Source of the DNA: Varibaculum cambriense DSM 15806
Lineage (GTDB): Bacteria > Actinomycetota > Actinomycetes > Actinomycetales > Actinomycetaceae
Assembly (NCBI RefSeq): GCF_000420065.1
Contig: NZ_ATUF01000005.1
Location: 35,168-99,167 of the forward strand
Length of the DNA: 64,000 nucleotides
Direction: 5' to 3'
In this document: positions 41,683 through 49,919 of the stretch, one piece after another
Numbering within the stretch: the stretch's first letter is position 1
How the letters are laid out: each line of letters opens with the position of its first letter
Notes under the pieces: model-generated
Seen by the model: only the letters and a program-made list of their open reading frames with translations
What the model was told of the DNA's origin: nothing
Databases searched by the model: none
Program-made: the position numbers and the translations under genes

Positions 41683-41979
41683 TTGCGTCTCCATGCCGCG
41701 TAAATCTAGTGTCTCACGAATCTAGTAGCGGCTACTGTTATCAGTAACCGTGAATTGCTTCCTTACCCGTCACGTGAATAGTCCTTCCAGTCTTAAATAA
41801 CTGGAGAGATTAATAGTCGAAGAAGGATAGTAGGCTTTCGACTCACCTTGCGAAGATGGCTGCGTCTGCGCGTCGCCTGGTGGTGATCAAAGACGTTTCC
41901 CCTGGGATCCGTCAAGTGGTCATCTTAAACGAGGTGCCACCAATGTGAACTGCCAACAAGAGCGAGGTACGCCGGCAGG

Positions 41980-42192
41980 TTGAATCTGCTGAAAGTTACT
42001 TTCACTGGTACCTGGGAGAAACCTGTTAACACCAGCAAGGTTAAACCTGCTGATTCCGAAAATACTCCTACGCCGAAAGCTAGCCCCAAAGAAGAAATGG
42101 TAAATACCGACGCCTCGCCCTTAGGGGTGCTGTTGCTTGCAGGAGCCAGCAGCATTCTAGGTGCGTTGGTGCTGCTACGGCGCCGGGCGTAA
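41980..42192 (+). pseudogene. C-terminal remnant of a cell-wall-anchored surface protein
   Basis: About 70 codons read as a proline/lysine-rich stalk (TPTPKASPKEE), then a hydrophobic helix (GVLLLAGASSILGALVLL) and RRRA, the sorting-signal tail of Gram-positive surface proteins. The LPxTG box is degenerate (MVNTD in its place) and no upstream open frame or good start exists, so it is a fragment. It lies in a 740-bp stretch (41683-42421) otherwise without recognisable genes. Confidence 0.55.
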
Positions 42193-42421
42193 CGCGAGTA
42201 TGAGGTTTTGGCTGTAGGGCGGGTGTATGTGGTACCTCCGCGAAGCGTTTAATGCGGCTTGTGTTGTAGTTGCTGCAGCATTTCTGATTAGCTCAACGCC
42301 TGACGATAGCTTCACTCCGAGGAGTGTAACGTTTAGTTCTTAAAAACTTTGTAACTGTATTTTCTGAAAGGCTGATTTTCAGATTTCCTCAGACTAGACT
42401 CCAGACTGATTAGATAGTCTC

Positions 42422-43399
42422 ATGGTGAAAAAAGATCGCTTGGGAATGACCCGCAGGGATCAGCAATCCCTGGATGTGGCAAAGCTCTACTATAGCGGCC
42501 TATCTCAGAGTGAAATCGCTAATATACTGCATGTTTCACGACCAAATGTTTCCAAATTGCTCACTCATGCGAAGGCGCGCGGGTTCGTGAAAATTCGAAT
42601 AGATGATCCACGCGAGCAAGACAGAGAGCTCATCGATTCTTTACGGTCTGCTTTTTCACTTGACGAGGTACGTTTAGTGTCTCCACCTAGAAGACGCGAC
42701 ATTGATATTCGCAAGGCTCTGGGACAGGCGGGGGCAGACCTTTTTATGGGGATGGTGCGTGATGGAGACGCCGTTGGAGTTTACTGGTCTCGAACCATTC
42801 AAGCATTGACTGCGAGCTTACAGCGGCAATCTTTACAGCGGGTCGATGTAGTCCAGGTCGGTGGCAATCTAATGATGCCGTCCATGGATTTATCCACTCT
42901 AACCAGTTTCCGGGAGTTACGAGAATCTCTGCAGGCTAAGGTGCACATGATAGGGCATCCAATCGTGTTGGAATCGGCAGGTGCGAAGCTAGCGATTGAA
43001 CGAGAAGAGAGTGTAAGTAGGGTTATGGAACTTGCGCGCCGAGCACGTATCGTGCTTTATTCGGTCGGCTCAGTTAGTTCCGTGGCAACTCTGCTGCATA
43101 GTCCGCTCATTAATGAGGACGAAAGAGAATTCTTGATCGAACATTCGGTGGGGGAAATATGTGCGCACTTCATCGATGAAGACGGCAGGGTCTGTCTGCC
43201 GGATCTTAACAACCGCACTTTGGGAATTTCTTTGCCGGATTTACGGCATAACGAGCAAAAGATCCTGGTAGCAGGAGGATCCGATAAGCTGCAAGCGGTC
43301 TATGCGGCATTGTTACGTGGTTATGCTAACCGGTTAGTTATAGACACGGTAACGGCACGTAAGCTACACGCCTTGACGAAAAAGAAACAAGGAAAATAG
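42422..43399 (+). CDS. SorC-family sugar-sensing transcriptional regulator (DeoR of the B. subtilis type)
   Basis: A 325-aa regulator. The N-terminal HTH (residues 17-50, LYYSGLSQSEIANILHVSRPNVSKLLTHAKARG) precedes a SorC sugar-phosphate-binding domain with AGADLFMGMVRDGDAVGVYWSRTIQAL, VLYSVGSV and a GGSDKLQAVYAALL end. It lies 112 bp before the deoxyribose genes and probably controls them through the palindrome at 43406. No ribosome site precedes ATG 42422; TAGATA ends five bases before it, so the transcript may be leaderless. Confidence 0.9.
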   Translation: MVKKDRLGMTRRDQQSLDVAKLYYSGLSQSEIANILHVSRPNVSKLLTHAKARGFVKIRIDDPREQDRELIDSLRSAFSLDEVRLVSPPRRRDIDIRKALGQAGADLFMGMVRDGDAVGVYWSRTIQALTASLQRQSLQRVDVVQVGGNLMMPSMDLSTLTSFRELRESLQAKVHMIGHPIVLESAGAKLAIEREESVSRVMELARRARIVLYSVGSVSSVATLLHSPLINEDEREFLIEHSVGEICAHFIDEDGRVCLPDLNNRTLGISLPDLRHNEQKILVAGGSDKLQAVYAALLRGYANRLVIDTVTARKLHALTKKKQGK

Positions 43400-43405
43400 C
43401 CAAAA

Positions 43406-43421
43406 TGGCACATATGTGCCA
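43406..43421. promoter_or_regulatory. 16-bp perfect palindrome, probable operator of the deo operon
   Basis: TGGCACATATGTGCCA lies seven bases after the regulator stop and about 90 bases before deoC. A perfect two-fold site between a SorC regulator and its catabolic genes is the expected place for its operator. Confidence 0.65.
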
Positions 43422-43511
43422 AAAATTTGTTCTGTAGGCTGGGGTAGCAAAGTAGCGTGAGACCAGTGACAAGTCAGCCAAGACTTGCATGAAGTCGAAG
43501 GAGACGTAGAC

Positions 43512-44165
43512 ATGACCAACAAAGCAAAACTAATTGATCATACCCTGCTTGCGCCAGATGCAACAGCTGAAGCGGTAAAAAAGCTGTGCGAAGAGGCTAA
43601 AACCGCAGGATTCTGGTCGGTGTGTGTAAGCCCCAATAGGGTTTCGCTGGCGAATCGGGAGCTTTCCGGTAGTGATATTAAGGTATGTACAGTAATCGGA
43701 TTTCCTTCTGGTGCGCATTGCACAGAGGTAAAAAAATTTGAGACTGCCCATGCCGTAGCAGACGGAGCGCAAGAGGTCGACATGGTAATAGACCTGGGGG
43801 CGGTCAAAGATGGAAATTGGGACGCGGTCCAGCTGGACATTGCTGGTGTTGTCCAAGCAGCTGGTACTGGGGTTCTAGTGAAGGTCATCTTGGAAACCTG
43901 CCTGCTAACGGATGAAGAAATCGTGAATGCGTGCGAATGCGCACAAAGGGCTGGCGCAGATTTTGTAAAAACTTCTACAGGTTTTTCACAATCAGGTGCA
44001 AGTGCGCATGCGGTGGAGCTTATGCGTAAAACTGTTGGCTCGAATATGGGAGTTAAAGCATCTGGCGGGATTCGAACCGCTGCCGTCATGGACGAAATGA
44101 TCGCCGCAGGAGCTAACCGTATTGGTGCCTCTGCCGGAATGAAACTGTTGGGGGGGAACGAATGA
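43512..44165 (+). CDS. deoC: Deoxyribose-phosphate aldolase
   Basis: Splits 2-deoxyribose 5-phosphate into glyceraldehyde 3-phosphate and acetaldehyde. The 217-aa product has the family core: [11 protein letters not shown] (8-18), [10 protein letters not shown], the [12 protein letters not shown] segment, Schiff-base Lys153 in DFVKTSTGF and the second active lysine in GVKASGGI near 182. ATG 43512 is chosen for GAAGGAGA upstream. It overlaps the permease gene by 4 bp and starts a four-gene operon for deoxyribose use. Confidence 0.95.
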   Translation: MTNKAKLIDHTLLAPDATAEAVKKLCEEAKTAGFWSVCVSPNRVSLANRELSGSDIKVCTVIGFPSGAHCTEVKKFETAHAVADGAQEVDMVIDLGAVKDGNWDAVQLDIAGVVQAAGTGVLVKVILETCLLTDEEIVNACECAQRAGADFVKTSTGFSQSGASAHAVELMRKTVGSNMGVKASGGIRTAAVMDEMIAAGANRIGASAGMKLLGGNE

Positions 44166-45562
44166 GCATAGATGTGGAAACTTTGCCAAAGCAATCATTG
44201 CCTGGGCAAAAAACACCCGAAGGACAAGTAAATAACAGCCGAGGGTTGATAAAGGATAATACGCAGCAGTTAGCCGACGGTTACCTTTCGCGAACCCCTA
44301 TTTTTCAGTATCTCTTACTGTCGATTTGCTTCCCCATGTGGGGGATAGCTGCCAGCCTCAACGACATCTTGATTACACAGTTCAAGTCAATTTTTACTCT
44401 TTCTGACTTTGCTTCCGCGTTTGTGCAGTCAGCATTCTACGGTGGGTATTTCATTATTGCTATTCCTGCCTCCCGAGTAATCCGCTCCACCTCCTACAAA
44501 GTTGGAATCATGGTTGGTCTGAGTGTGTATATCATCGGCTGCTCACTGTTTTTCCCGGCTTCCCACATGGCAACGTATTCAGTATTCCTGTTTTCACTGT
44601 TTGCGATTGCAATTGGATTATCATTCCTTGAGACGTCCTGTAACACTTACTCGTCGATGATTGGACCGAAAAAATATTCCACGCTACGACTAAACATCTC
44701 CCAAACTTTCTATCCTCTCGGATCTATCGGGGGAATTTTGCTGGGCAAGTACTTGATATTTTCCGAAGGTGCCGCGCTGCATGAGCAGATGGCAAATCTT
44801 ACTGCTGCAGAGTCGCAACAGTTTGCTCGGGAAATGCTACAACGCACTCTGCATCCCTACCGGGTAATCATTCTAATCTTGCTGGTAATCCTAATTCTGG
44901 TCATGATTACGCAGTTCCCAAAGTGTAAGCCTGTGGTAAATAACGCGAAAGAGACCACGAAGGCAACCATATTCCAGACCCTAAAATACTTGGCCGGAAA
45001 CCGCAGATTTAAAGCTGGTATTCTGACTCAGTTCCTTTACGTTGGCATGCAGACAGCGGTTTGGTCCTTTACGATTAGGCTCGCGCTAAATCTGGATCAC
45101 TCTCTCAATGAGAGAACAGCCTCTAACTTCATGATCTTTGCGTTTATTGGGTTCTTTTTAGGAAAGTTCCTAGCGAATCTTTTGATGACCAGGTTTAATC
45201 AAGACTTAGTCCTCGTCGGCTACTCTCTTTGTGGATTGGGTGCGTTAGCGTATGTAATCTTGGTTCCTAATATGACAGCAGTTTATGCTGCGGTGTTGGT
45301 TTCGTTTTTGTTCGGGCCGTGTTGGGCAACTATCTACTCGCGCACGCTAGATTCGATCGAAGATAAACGCTATACCGAAACCGGCGGAGCGATAATCGTC
45401 ATGTCGATTATTGGTGGGGCGGTTATTCCTGCAGTACAGGGGCTGGTCTCTGACCTGACTGGCTCAATGCAGATTTCTTTTGCCGTTAATCTCTTTTGTT
45501 TCGGTGCCGTATTGATGTACTTCTATTCCTCTTATAAAACTTCTCCAAAGGGTGAAATCTAA
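44162..45562 (+). CDS. deoP: FucP-like MFS sugar:proton symporter (probable deoxyribose permease)
   Basis: A 466-aa transporter with about twelve membrane helices after a ~50-residue polar N-terminus. The segments [46 protein letters not shown] and [17 protein letters not shown] match the L-fucose permease subfamily. In enteric bacteria a FucP-like permease (DeoP) takes up 2-deoxyribose, and here the gene is fused into an operon with deoC and a ribokinase-like kinase, so the same substrate is likely. Overlaps of 4 and 1 bp with its neighbours. Confidence 0.88.
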   Translation: MSIDVETLPKQSLPGQKTPEGQVNNSRGLIKDNTQQLADGYLSRTPIFQYLLLSICFPMWGIAASLNDILITQFKSIFTLSDFASAFVQSAFYGGYFIIAIPASRVIRSTSYKVGIMVGLSVYIIGCSLFFPASHMATYSVFLFSLFAIAIGLSFLETSCNTYSSMIGPKKYSTLRLNISQTFYPLGSIGGILLGKYLIFSEGAALHEQMANLTAAESQQFAREMLQRTLHPYRVIILILLVILILVMITQFPKCKPVVNNAKETTKATIFQTLKYLAGNRRFKAGILTQFLYVGMQTAVWSFTIRLALNLDHSLNERTASNFMIFAFIGFFLGKFLANLLMTRFNQDLVLVGYSLCGLGALAYVILVPNMTAVYAAVLVSFLFGPCWATIYSRTLDSIEDKRYTETGGAIIVMSIIGGAVIPAVQGLVSDLTGSMQISFAVNLFCFGAVLMYFYSSYKTSPKGEI

Positions 45563-46584
45563 TGCAATATGAAATGAATTTACCAAGATCCCTGTTTACG
45601 CAGTTAGAGACGGAAATACTGCATTCAGAGCAGTGGTCGGTAACCACGAAAACTTACTCATCTGGAGTTGCTTCACTAACTATCCGTAACTCGCTCGGAT
45701 ATGTTGAGGTTCTACCCTTCATGGGGCAAATTATCTGGGACGCAGAGTTTTGCGGTCACAGCCTGCGCATGGAAAACATGTTTTCAGAGCCTAAACCGGC
45801 GACCTTGATTGAGGACACCTACGGCTGCTTTGCTTTCCATTCGGGGCTGCTTGCCGCTGGTTGCCCCGGCGAGGGGGATAACCATCCGTTGCATGGTGAA
45901 TTTGCATGCGCTCCCATGGACTCGGCGAAATTGATTATTTCAAACAATGCCATTCGCGTAGTTTCTTGCCGCGAATACTTGAAGGGTTTTGGTGATCACT
46001 ACGTAGCCAATCCCTCGGTGACTTTGCACCAGAATTCATCCATGTTCGATATTGAGCTACGGGTGCAAAACATGTCTAAGTACGCTTCTATGCCTCTGCA
46101 ATATATGTGCCATATGAACTACGCGTTCGTACCAAGCGGAAAAATTACCCAAAACTTGCCTGGAGATGCGTTCAAATTGCGTGAATCTGTGCCGGCGCAT
46201 GTTAAGCCAACTGAAAAATGGTTGAAGTTGAACGCAGAGATAAAAGCCGGTAATCGGGACGCGAATTCCTTGGAAGGTGCTGAAGAGTTCGATCCGGAGA
46301 TTGTGTATTTCGCTGATGGAGTAGACAAACTGACCGAAGAAGCAATTTTAGAAATGACCTGCCAGGACGGAACGGTATTTGAAACCCGTTTTAGTACCGA
46401 GAGTTTCCCAGTGATAACGCGGTGGATATTGCATAACGAAGATCAAAAAGTTGCTGCGTTTGCGCTTCCCGGGACATCACGTCCAGAAGGGCGCGAAGCG
46501 GCTCGTAAAGCTGGAACGTTAATTGAACTTGCCCCTGGCGAAGCTCGCACTTTCCAAGTAACTACCGGCATTAAGGAGAACTAG
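45562..46584 (+). CDS. Aldose 1-epimerase-like protein (DeoX/DUF4432 type)
   Basis: A 340-aa beta-sandwich sugar-binding protein of the galactose-mutarotase superfamily. Visible marks are a YVEVLPFMGQIIWDAEFCGHSL strand region, GEGDNHPLHGEFACAP with the active-site type His, and MCHMNYAFVPSG. A similar gene (deoX) occurs in the Salmonella deoxyribose operon. It probably interconverts anomers or ring forms of deoxyribose before phosphorylation. It is placed between permease and kinase. Confidence 0.85.
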   Translation: MQYEMNLPRSLFTQLETEILHSEQWSVTTKTYSSGVASLTIRNSLGYVEVLPFMGQIIWDAEFCGHSLRMENMFSEPKPATLIEDTYGCFAFHSGLLAAGCPGEGDNHPLHGEFACAPMDSAKLIISNNAIRVVSCREYLKGFGDHYVANPSVTLHQNSSMFDIELRVQNMSKYASMPLQYMCHMNYAFVPSGKITQNLPGDAFKLRESVPAHVKPTEKWLKLNAEIKAGNRDANSLEGAEEFDPEIVYFADGVDKLTEEAILEMTCQDGTVFETRFSTESFPVITRWILHNEDQKVAAFALPGTSRPEGREAARKAGTLIELAPGEARTFQVTTGIKEN

Positions 46585-46586
46585 AA

Positions 46587-47489
46587 ATGGATATTGCAGT
46601 AGTTGGCTCGAATATGGTCGATTTAATCTCCTATATCAATCGAATGCCCCATGAAGGCGAGACCGTAGAGGCTCCAGATTTTCGAATGGGTTGTGGTGGT
46701 AAGGGTGCAAACCAGGCCATAGCAGCTTCTCGGATGGGCTCGGAAGTTTTGATGGTCACCAGGGTAGGCAACGATATGTTTGCAGACAACACCATAAGAA
46801 ACTTTGCTGAGAACGGTATCGACACCAAATTTGTTATGCGTACGGAGGCTACCTCGGGGGTCGCCCCAATTTTTGTGGATCCCCAATCCCGTAACTCAAT
46901 CATAATTGTCAAGGGAGCAAACGCATTGTTAACTCCCGGTGATGTGGAACGTGCCAAGGCACAAATTGCCGAATGTAAACTGATCGTGATGCAGCTGGAA
47001 ATTCCGTTAGAAACGGTATATGCGACTATACGATTAGGCAATGAATTGGGTATTCCGATTCTATTGAACCCAGCTCCAGCCGATCCCTCACTATCGTTAG
47101 AGCAGGTAAAAAACGTAGAGTTCATCGTGCCAAATGAGAGTGAACTATCTTTACTAACTGGGATGCCGGTAGAATCCGAAGAAGATATACGTGCTGCAGG
47201 GCAAGTGCTCACTCACTCGGGAATTCCGAATGTGATTGTCACTTTGGGTTCACGGGGCGCCTTGTGGATTAGTGAAGCCGGAGAACAGTTAATTGAAGGA
47301 ACCTCTGCCAGGGCAGTTGACACTACCGGGGCGGGTGACGCTTTCATTGGTTGCTTTAGCCATTGTTGGACGCAGACTGGTGACATCGCTGAGTCGATTC
47401 GCAAGGCTAATATCTATGCGGGCGATGCAGTAACTAAGCGGGGTACGCAAACGTCCTACGCAACGGCAAAAGAGTTGAATCTCGACTAG
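46587..47489 (+). CDS. deoK: PfkB-family kinase, probable deoxyribokinase
   Basis: A 300-aa ribokinase-like enzyme. The N-terminal GGKGANQAIAASRMG (PfkB signature 1, about 32-46) and the C-terminal DTTGAGDAFIGCF (about 246-258, with the catalytic Asp in GAGD) are intact. In this operon it should phosphorylate 2-deoxy-D-ribose at C5 to give the DeoC substrate. Ribose is the other possible substrate. It is the last gene of the operon and is followed by a strong hairpin at 47556. Confidence 0.92.
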   Translation: MDIAVVGSNMVDLISYINRMPHEGETVEAPDFRMGCGGKGANQAIAASRMGSEVLMVTRVGNDMFADNTIRNFAENGIDTKFVMRTEATSGVAPIFVDPQSRNSIIIVKGANALLTPGDVERAKAQIAECKLIVMQLEIPLETVYATIRLGNELGIPILLNPAPADPSLSLEQVKNVEFIVPNESELSLLTGMPVESEEDIRAAGQVLTHSGIPNVIVTLGSRGALWISEAGEQLIEGTSARAVDTTGAGDAFIGCFSHCWTQTGDIAESIRKANIYAGDAVTKRGTQTSYATAKELNLD

Positions 47490-47555
47490 CGCGGCGTTTG
47501 GCTTCCCACCTCAGGGAGTCCGGTGTAGCAGCGCTTAGATTTTTTGGAGGGGGAC

Positions 47556-47591
47556 AGGGGCGCCGCTTGTGCGAGCACAAGCGGCGCCCCT
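47556..47591. terminator. Perfect 17-bp hairpin after the deoxyribose operon
   Basis: AGGGGCGCCGCTTGTGC is followed, after GA, by its exact reverse complement. There is no T-run after it on the plus strand, so it may be a Rho-independent-like terminator of weak type, an mRNA-stabilising hairpin or a palindromic element. Confidence 0.55.
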
Positions 47592-47993
47592 GACTAATGT
47601 ATATGCTCAGTCATCAAAGCACCGTTGGAGGTAAACCAGCGGGAGCAATGCTAAAGCTGCAGGGGGAGACTTGATGCAGGTGGGCGGCAGCTCCTGGTGC
47701 TGCACCCCTGGTTTCGGCGTGGAAGCCGTTTTCTGTGTTGTTTCAGGCGGCGGTTTTCTGTCTTCACTTCTTCCGCACCCCAGATAGCGGAAATCCTCGC
47801 GTACGCATCGAAGGGCATGGAATCTCCAGCGGTCTTTTTCTGACCGCTCACTTTCCACCCTTTGAAAACCTTACTTTTCGGGGCGGTGAAGTGAGGGTGA
47901 CGAATTTACGGGGAGGTAGTGAACGCGGGCTACCGCGAACAAATCAGAGCATAATTTCGGGTTAAGGTGGGGTGGTTTAATAGCCGAAGAACC
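47592..47993. other. Non-coding stretch, 400 bp
   Basis: No convincing gene on either strand. It contains the second copy of the dispersed GC-rich repeat (47909-47931; first copy at 39210-39232) with GTGAGGG upstream, and otherwise nothing that I can identify. Confidence 0.5.
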
Positions 47994-48101
47994 CTAGCTG
48001 GCAGTTAATCTGAATATTAGACAAATTAATCCGCCGAACCGAGAGATTGCCGCAGCATGAATAGCGAGGACATCCTGCTGCGAAAACGCAAATCCGGTCA
48101 T
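47994..48101 (-). pseudogene. doc: Truncated Doc-type toxin
   Basis: Begins at an ATG that overlaps the antitoxin stop (ATGA), the standard phd-doc arrangement. The first 24 residues (MTGFAFSQQDVLAIHAAAIS then RFGG) match the start of Doc/Fic death-on-curing toxins. After that the frame becomes unrelated and stops at codon 36. The Fic catalytic motif is missing, so the toxin is dead. Confidence 0.75.
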
Positions 48102-48310
48102 TTGGCCAGTTCTTGGAATACGTCGGCATATTCATCCATGAAGTCGACTGCAACGTCGGCTACTTCGGTTGCACCGTGTGCCGGTTGGATAATTACCCAC
48201 GGCCGGTTATTCTTCAAAATAGTGAGGGGTTTCCCCGTCCTGTTCACTTCGGCCGTGACCCGGGAAAAATTATTTTTTGCTTCCGCTAGACCCATTGTAA
48301 ATGCAGGCAT
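48098..48310 (-). CDS. phd: Phd/YefM-family antitoxin
   Basis: A 70-aa antitoxin with the family pattern LAEAKNNFSRVTAEVNRTGKPLTILKNNRPWVIIQPA and an acidic C-terminal toxin-binding tail (VDFMDEYADVFQELAK). ATG 48310 is chosen for GGGGA seven bases upstream. It normally neutralises Doc and represses its own promoter. Here the partner is truncated, so it may be an orphan antitoxin protecting against other Doc toxins or a decaying locus. Confidence 0.85.
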   Translation of the reverse strand: MPAFTMGLAEAKNNFSRVTAEVNRTGKPLTILKNNRPWVIIQPAHGATEVADVAVDFMDEYADVFQELAK

Positions 48311-48814
48311 CGACATTCCCCTTTTTGACTTAGCAAAATTATGGCTAATATTTAATCCAGAGTCAATAGGTATCTGCACCTCTCCGGCTTCGATATGGCT
48401 GCTAGACGCGCAGTATAAAATTAAATTAAAAAGGTTTCTCTGCTAGCGCTAGATGGTTTCGGTGGCGGTGCGTCATGGCGGGTGCGATTGCTATCGTAGG
48501 GATGGTAAGGGAGGGGGGGAACTTTCCCCGCGCCTCAGGGGCGTAGGTCAAAAAACTCTTCAATCCCCATGCTTTCAGGGCATATTTAAAGCACCAGAAC
48601 CTCTGAACACCCCCCCAAAACAACAAATTTATACATACGATTCAGGTATTAACCCGGTTTTCGGGGGCTGTGCTCCGAAAACCCTTGCTGGTGCGTAGCG
48701 CCGCCGATTCCCGCTAGCTCCACAACGACGACGATGAACGGTCAAGAAACTTGTTTTTTCATTAGTGAATCGGAGGAAGTTGTGCGCAACACGAAGTGTT
48801 GCTAGCACGGTGAA

Positions 48815-48847
48815 CCCGAACGGTGAAAAAGCCGTTCGGGCTTTTTA
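48815..48847 (+). terminator. Intrinsic terminator
   Basis: CCCGAACGG and CCGTTCGGG form a 9-bp stem with an A-rich loop, followed by CTTTTTATT. It is a textbook Rho-independent terminator on the plus strand, although no gene lies directly upstream, suggesting a lost gene or RNA. Confidence 0.8.
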
Positions 48848-48902
48848 TTAGTGAGGACGACGAAATCGTGCGTAATCTCGCCAGGGACTCCATGCACGAA
48901 AA

Positions 48903-48933
48903 GATGCCCCGGCCGTGTGCCGGGGCATCAGTG
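48903..48933 (-). terminator. Intrinsic terminator for the acid-sugar operon
   Basis: GATGCCCCGGC and GCCGGGGCATC form an 11-bp stem with a five-base loop. On the minus strand the stem is followed by TTTTC. It is about 90 bp after the last gene of the minus-strand operon. Confidence 0.7.
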
Positions 48934-48936
48934 TTT

Positions 48937-48990
48937 CGAGCCCGAGGATCGAACCCGCGTCGATAGCTAAAAGTTGTTTGAAGTCCGAAA
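48937..48990 (-). other. Decayed tRNA-like 3' half
   Basis: The minus strand reads GGACTTCAAA, then after about 20 bases GCGGGTTCGATCCTCGGGC, followed by the terminator. The T-arm is good, and the TTCAAA stretch resembles the UCA anticodon loop of selC, but the anticodon stem and the 5' half do not pair. It may be a relic left by integration at a tRNA gene. selC identity is only a guess. Confidence 0.3.
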
Positions 48991-49020
48991 ATCAGGTCCT
49001 GCAGTTAAAAGCTCCGCATT

Positions 49021-49896
49021 TTATTTAGGTTGAACAACTTTGATGACTGATGAATCGTCAGCGCTACCCTGACCGTTTCCATAACCGAGGAGGAATTCTT
49101 GTTCAGCTGCTGCGGCTAAAGGAACCGCCATACCAACGGATTTCGCCGCCGTAGTGACGATATTCATGTCCTTAACGAAAATATCTAAACGAGACTTAAC
49201 CTCGGCGTCTTTACCCTCGTAGGCCTCGATTGCCCTCGGGCCTCGATCGCCAAGCATGAAGGATGCGGCAGCTCCCCCCATTAACGCCTTAAGAGTGGCT
49301 TCCTGGTCGAGACCAAGCTCGCCGGCTAGTGCTAGCGCTTCACCTGCTGCAGCAATGTGTACCCCGCAAAGTAGCTGATTAACTGTCTTCAGCGCTTGTC
49401 CTTGTCCAGCTTCCTTACCAACCCAAACTAGAGTAGATGCCATTTCATTTAGAACTGGCAGTGCTTTCTCATACGCAGACTCACTGGCGCCCACAACTAC
49501 AAGTAAGTCACCCTCGCCGGCTCGAACGGGACCACCAGAAACCGGGGCGTCCACGATATCAATCTCGTAACTAAACAACATTTTTTCGACAGTTTTTACG
49601 GCTTCAATGCCAATAGTAGATGTCAGCAAGAGCACGGAGCCTTTCTTCATCGCTGAAGCAATTCCAGCTTCCCCGAAAAGAAGATTCTCCAACTGAGCTT
49701 GGTTTCTTACTGCTACGAGCGTGCAATCTGCCTCAGCAACGCACTCGATAGCAGATCCAACACAAGAACAGTTAAGCGATTCGGCTTTTGTAATCTGGGC
49801 AGGAGAAATATCAAAGCCGGTTACAGTAAACGTTTTAGCCAGGTTTGAAGCCATAGGCAAGCCCATAGCTCCCAATCCGATTACAGCGATTTTCAT
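49021..49896 (-). CDS. Beta-hydroxyacid dehydrogenase, LtnD/GarR-like
   Basis: A 291-aa NAD(P)-dependent enzyme. GLGAMGLPMASNLAK (7-21) is the Rossmann loop, DAPVSGGPVRAGEGDLLVVVG (about 117-137) the substrate-binding signature, and GQGQALKTVNQLL (about 165-177) carries the catalytic Lys. Together with the adjacent DUF1537 kinase this matches L-threonate dehydrogenase (LtnD), which oxidises a four-carbon acid sugar at C2. 2-Hydroxy-3-oxopropionate reductase is the alternative. It is the last gene of the operon. Confidence 0.85.
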   Translation of the reverse strand: MKIAVIGLGAMGLPMASNLAKTFTVTGFDISPAQITKAESLNCSCVGSAIECVAEADCTLVAVRNQAQLENLLFGEAGIASAMKKGSVLLLTSTIGIEAVKTVEKMLFSYEIDIVDAPVSGGPVRAGEGDLLVVVGASESAYEKALPVLNEMASTLVWVGKEAGQGQALKTVNQLLCGVHIAAAGEALALAGELGLDQEATLKALMGGAAASFMLGDRGPRAIEAYEGKDAEVKSRLDIFVKDMNIVTTAAKSVGMAVPLAAAAEQEFLLGYGNGQGSADDSSVIKVVQPK

Positions 49897-49919
49897 TTAT
49901 CTAAGTCCTTTCAACTTTT

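Larger units (their letters stand above)
48427..49018. other. Non-coding stretch between phd and the acid-sugar operon, 590 bp
   Basis: No gene recognised. It holds two terminators (48815-48850 and 48903-48933) and a decayed tRNA-like 3' half (48937-48990). The remaining sequence around 48430-48800 shows nothing that I can identify. Confidence 0.5.

Noticed and set aside
43538..44194. A 218-aa minus-strand open frame
   Set aside because: Antisense to deoC, which has a complete active site and good ribosome site.
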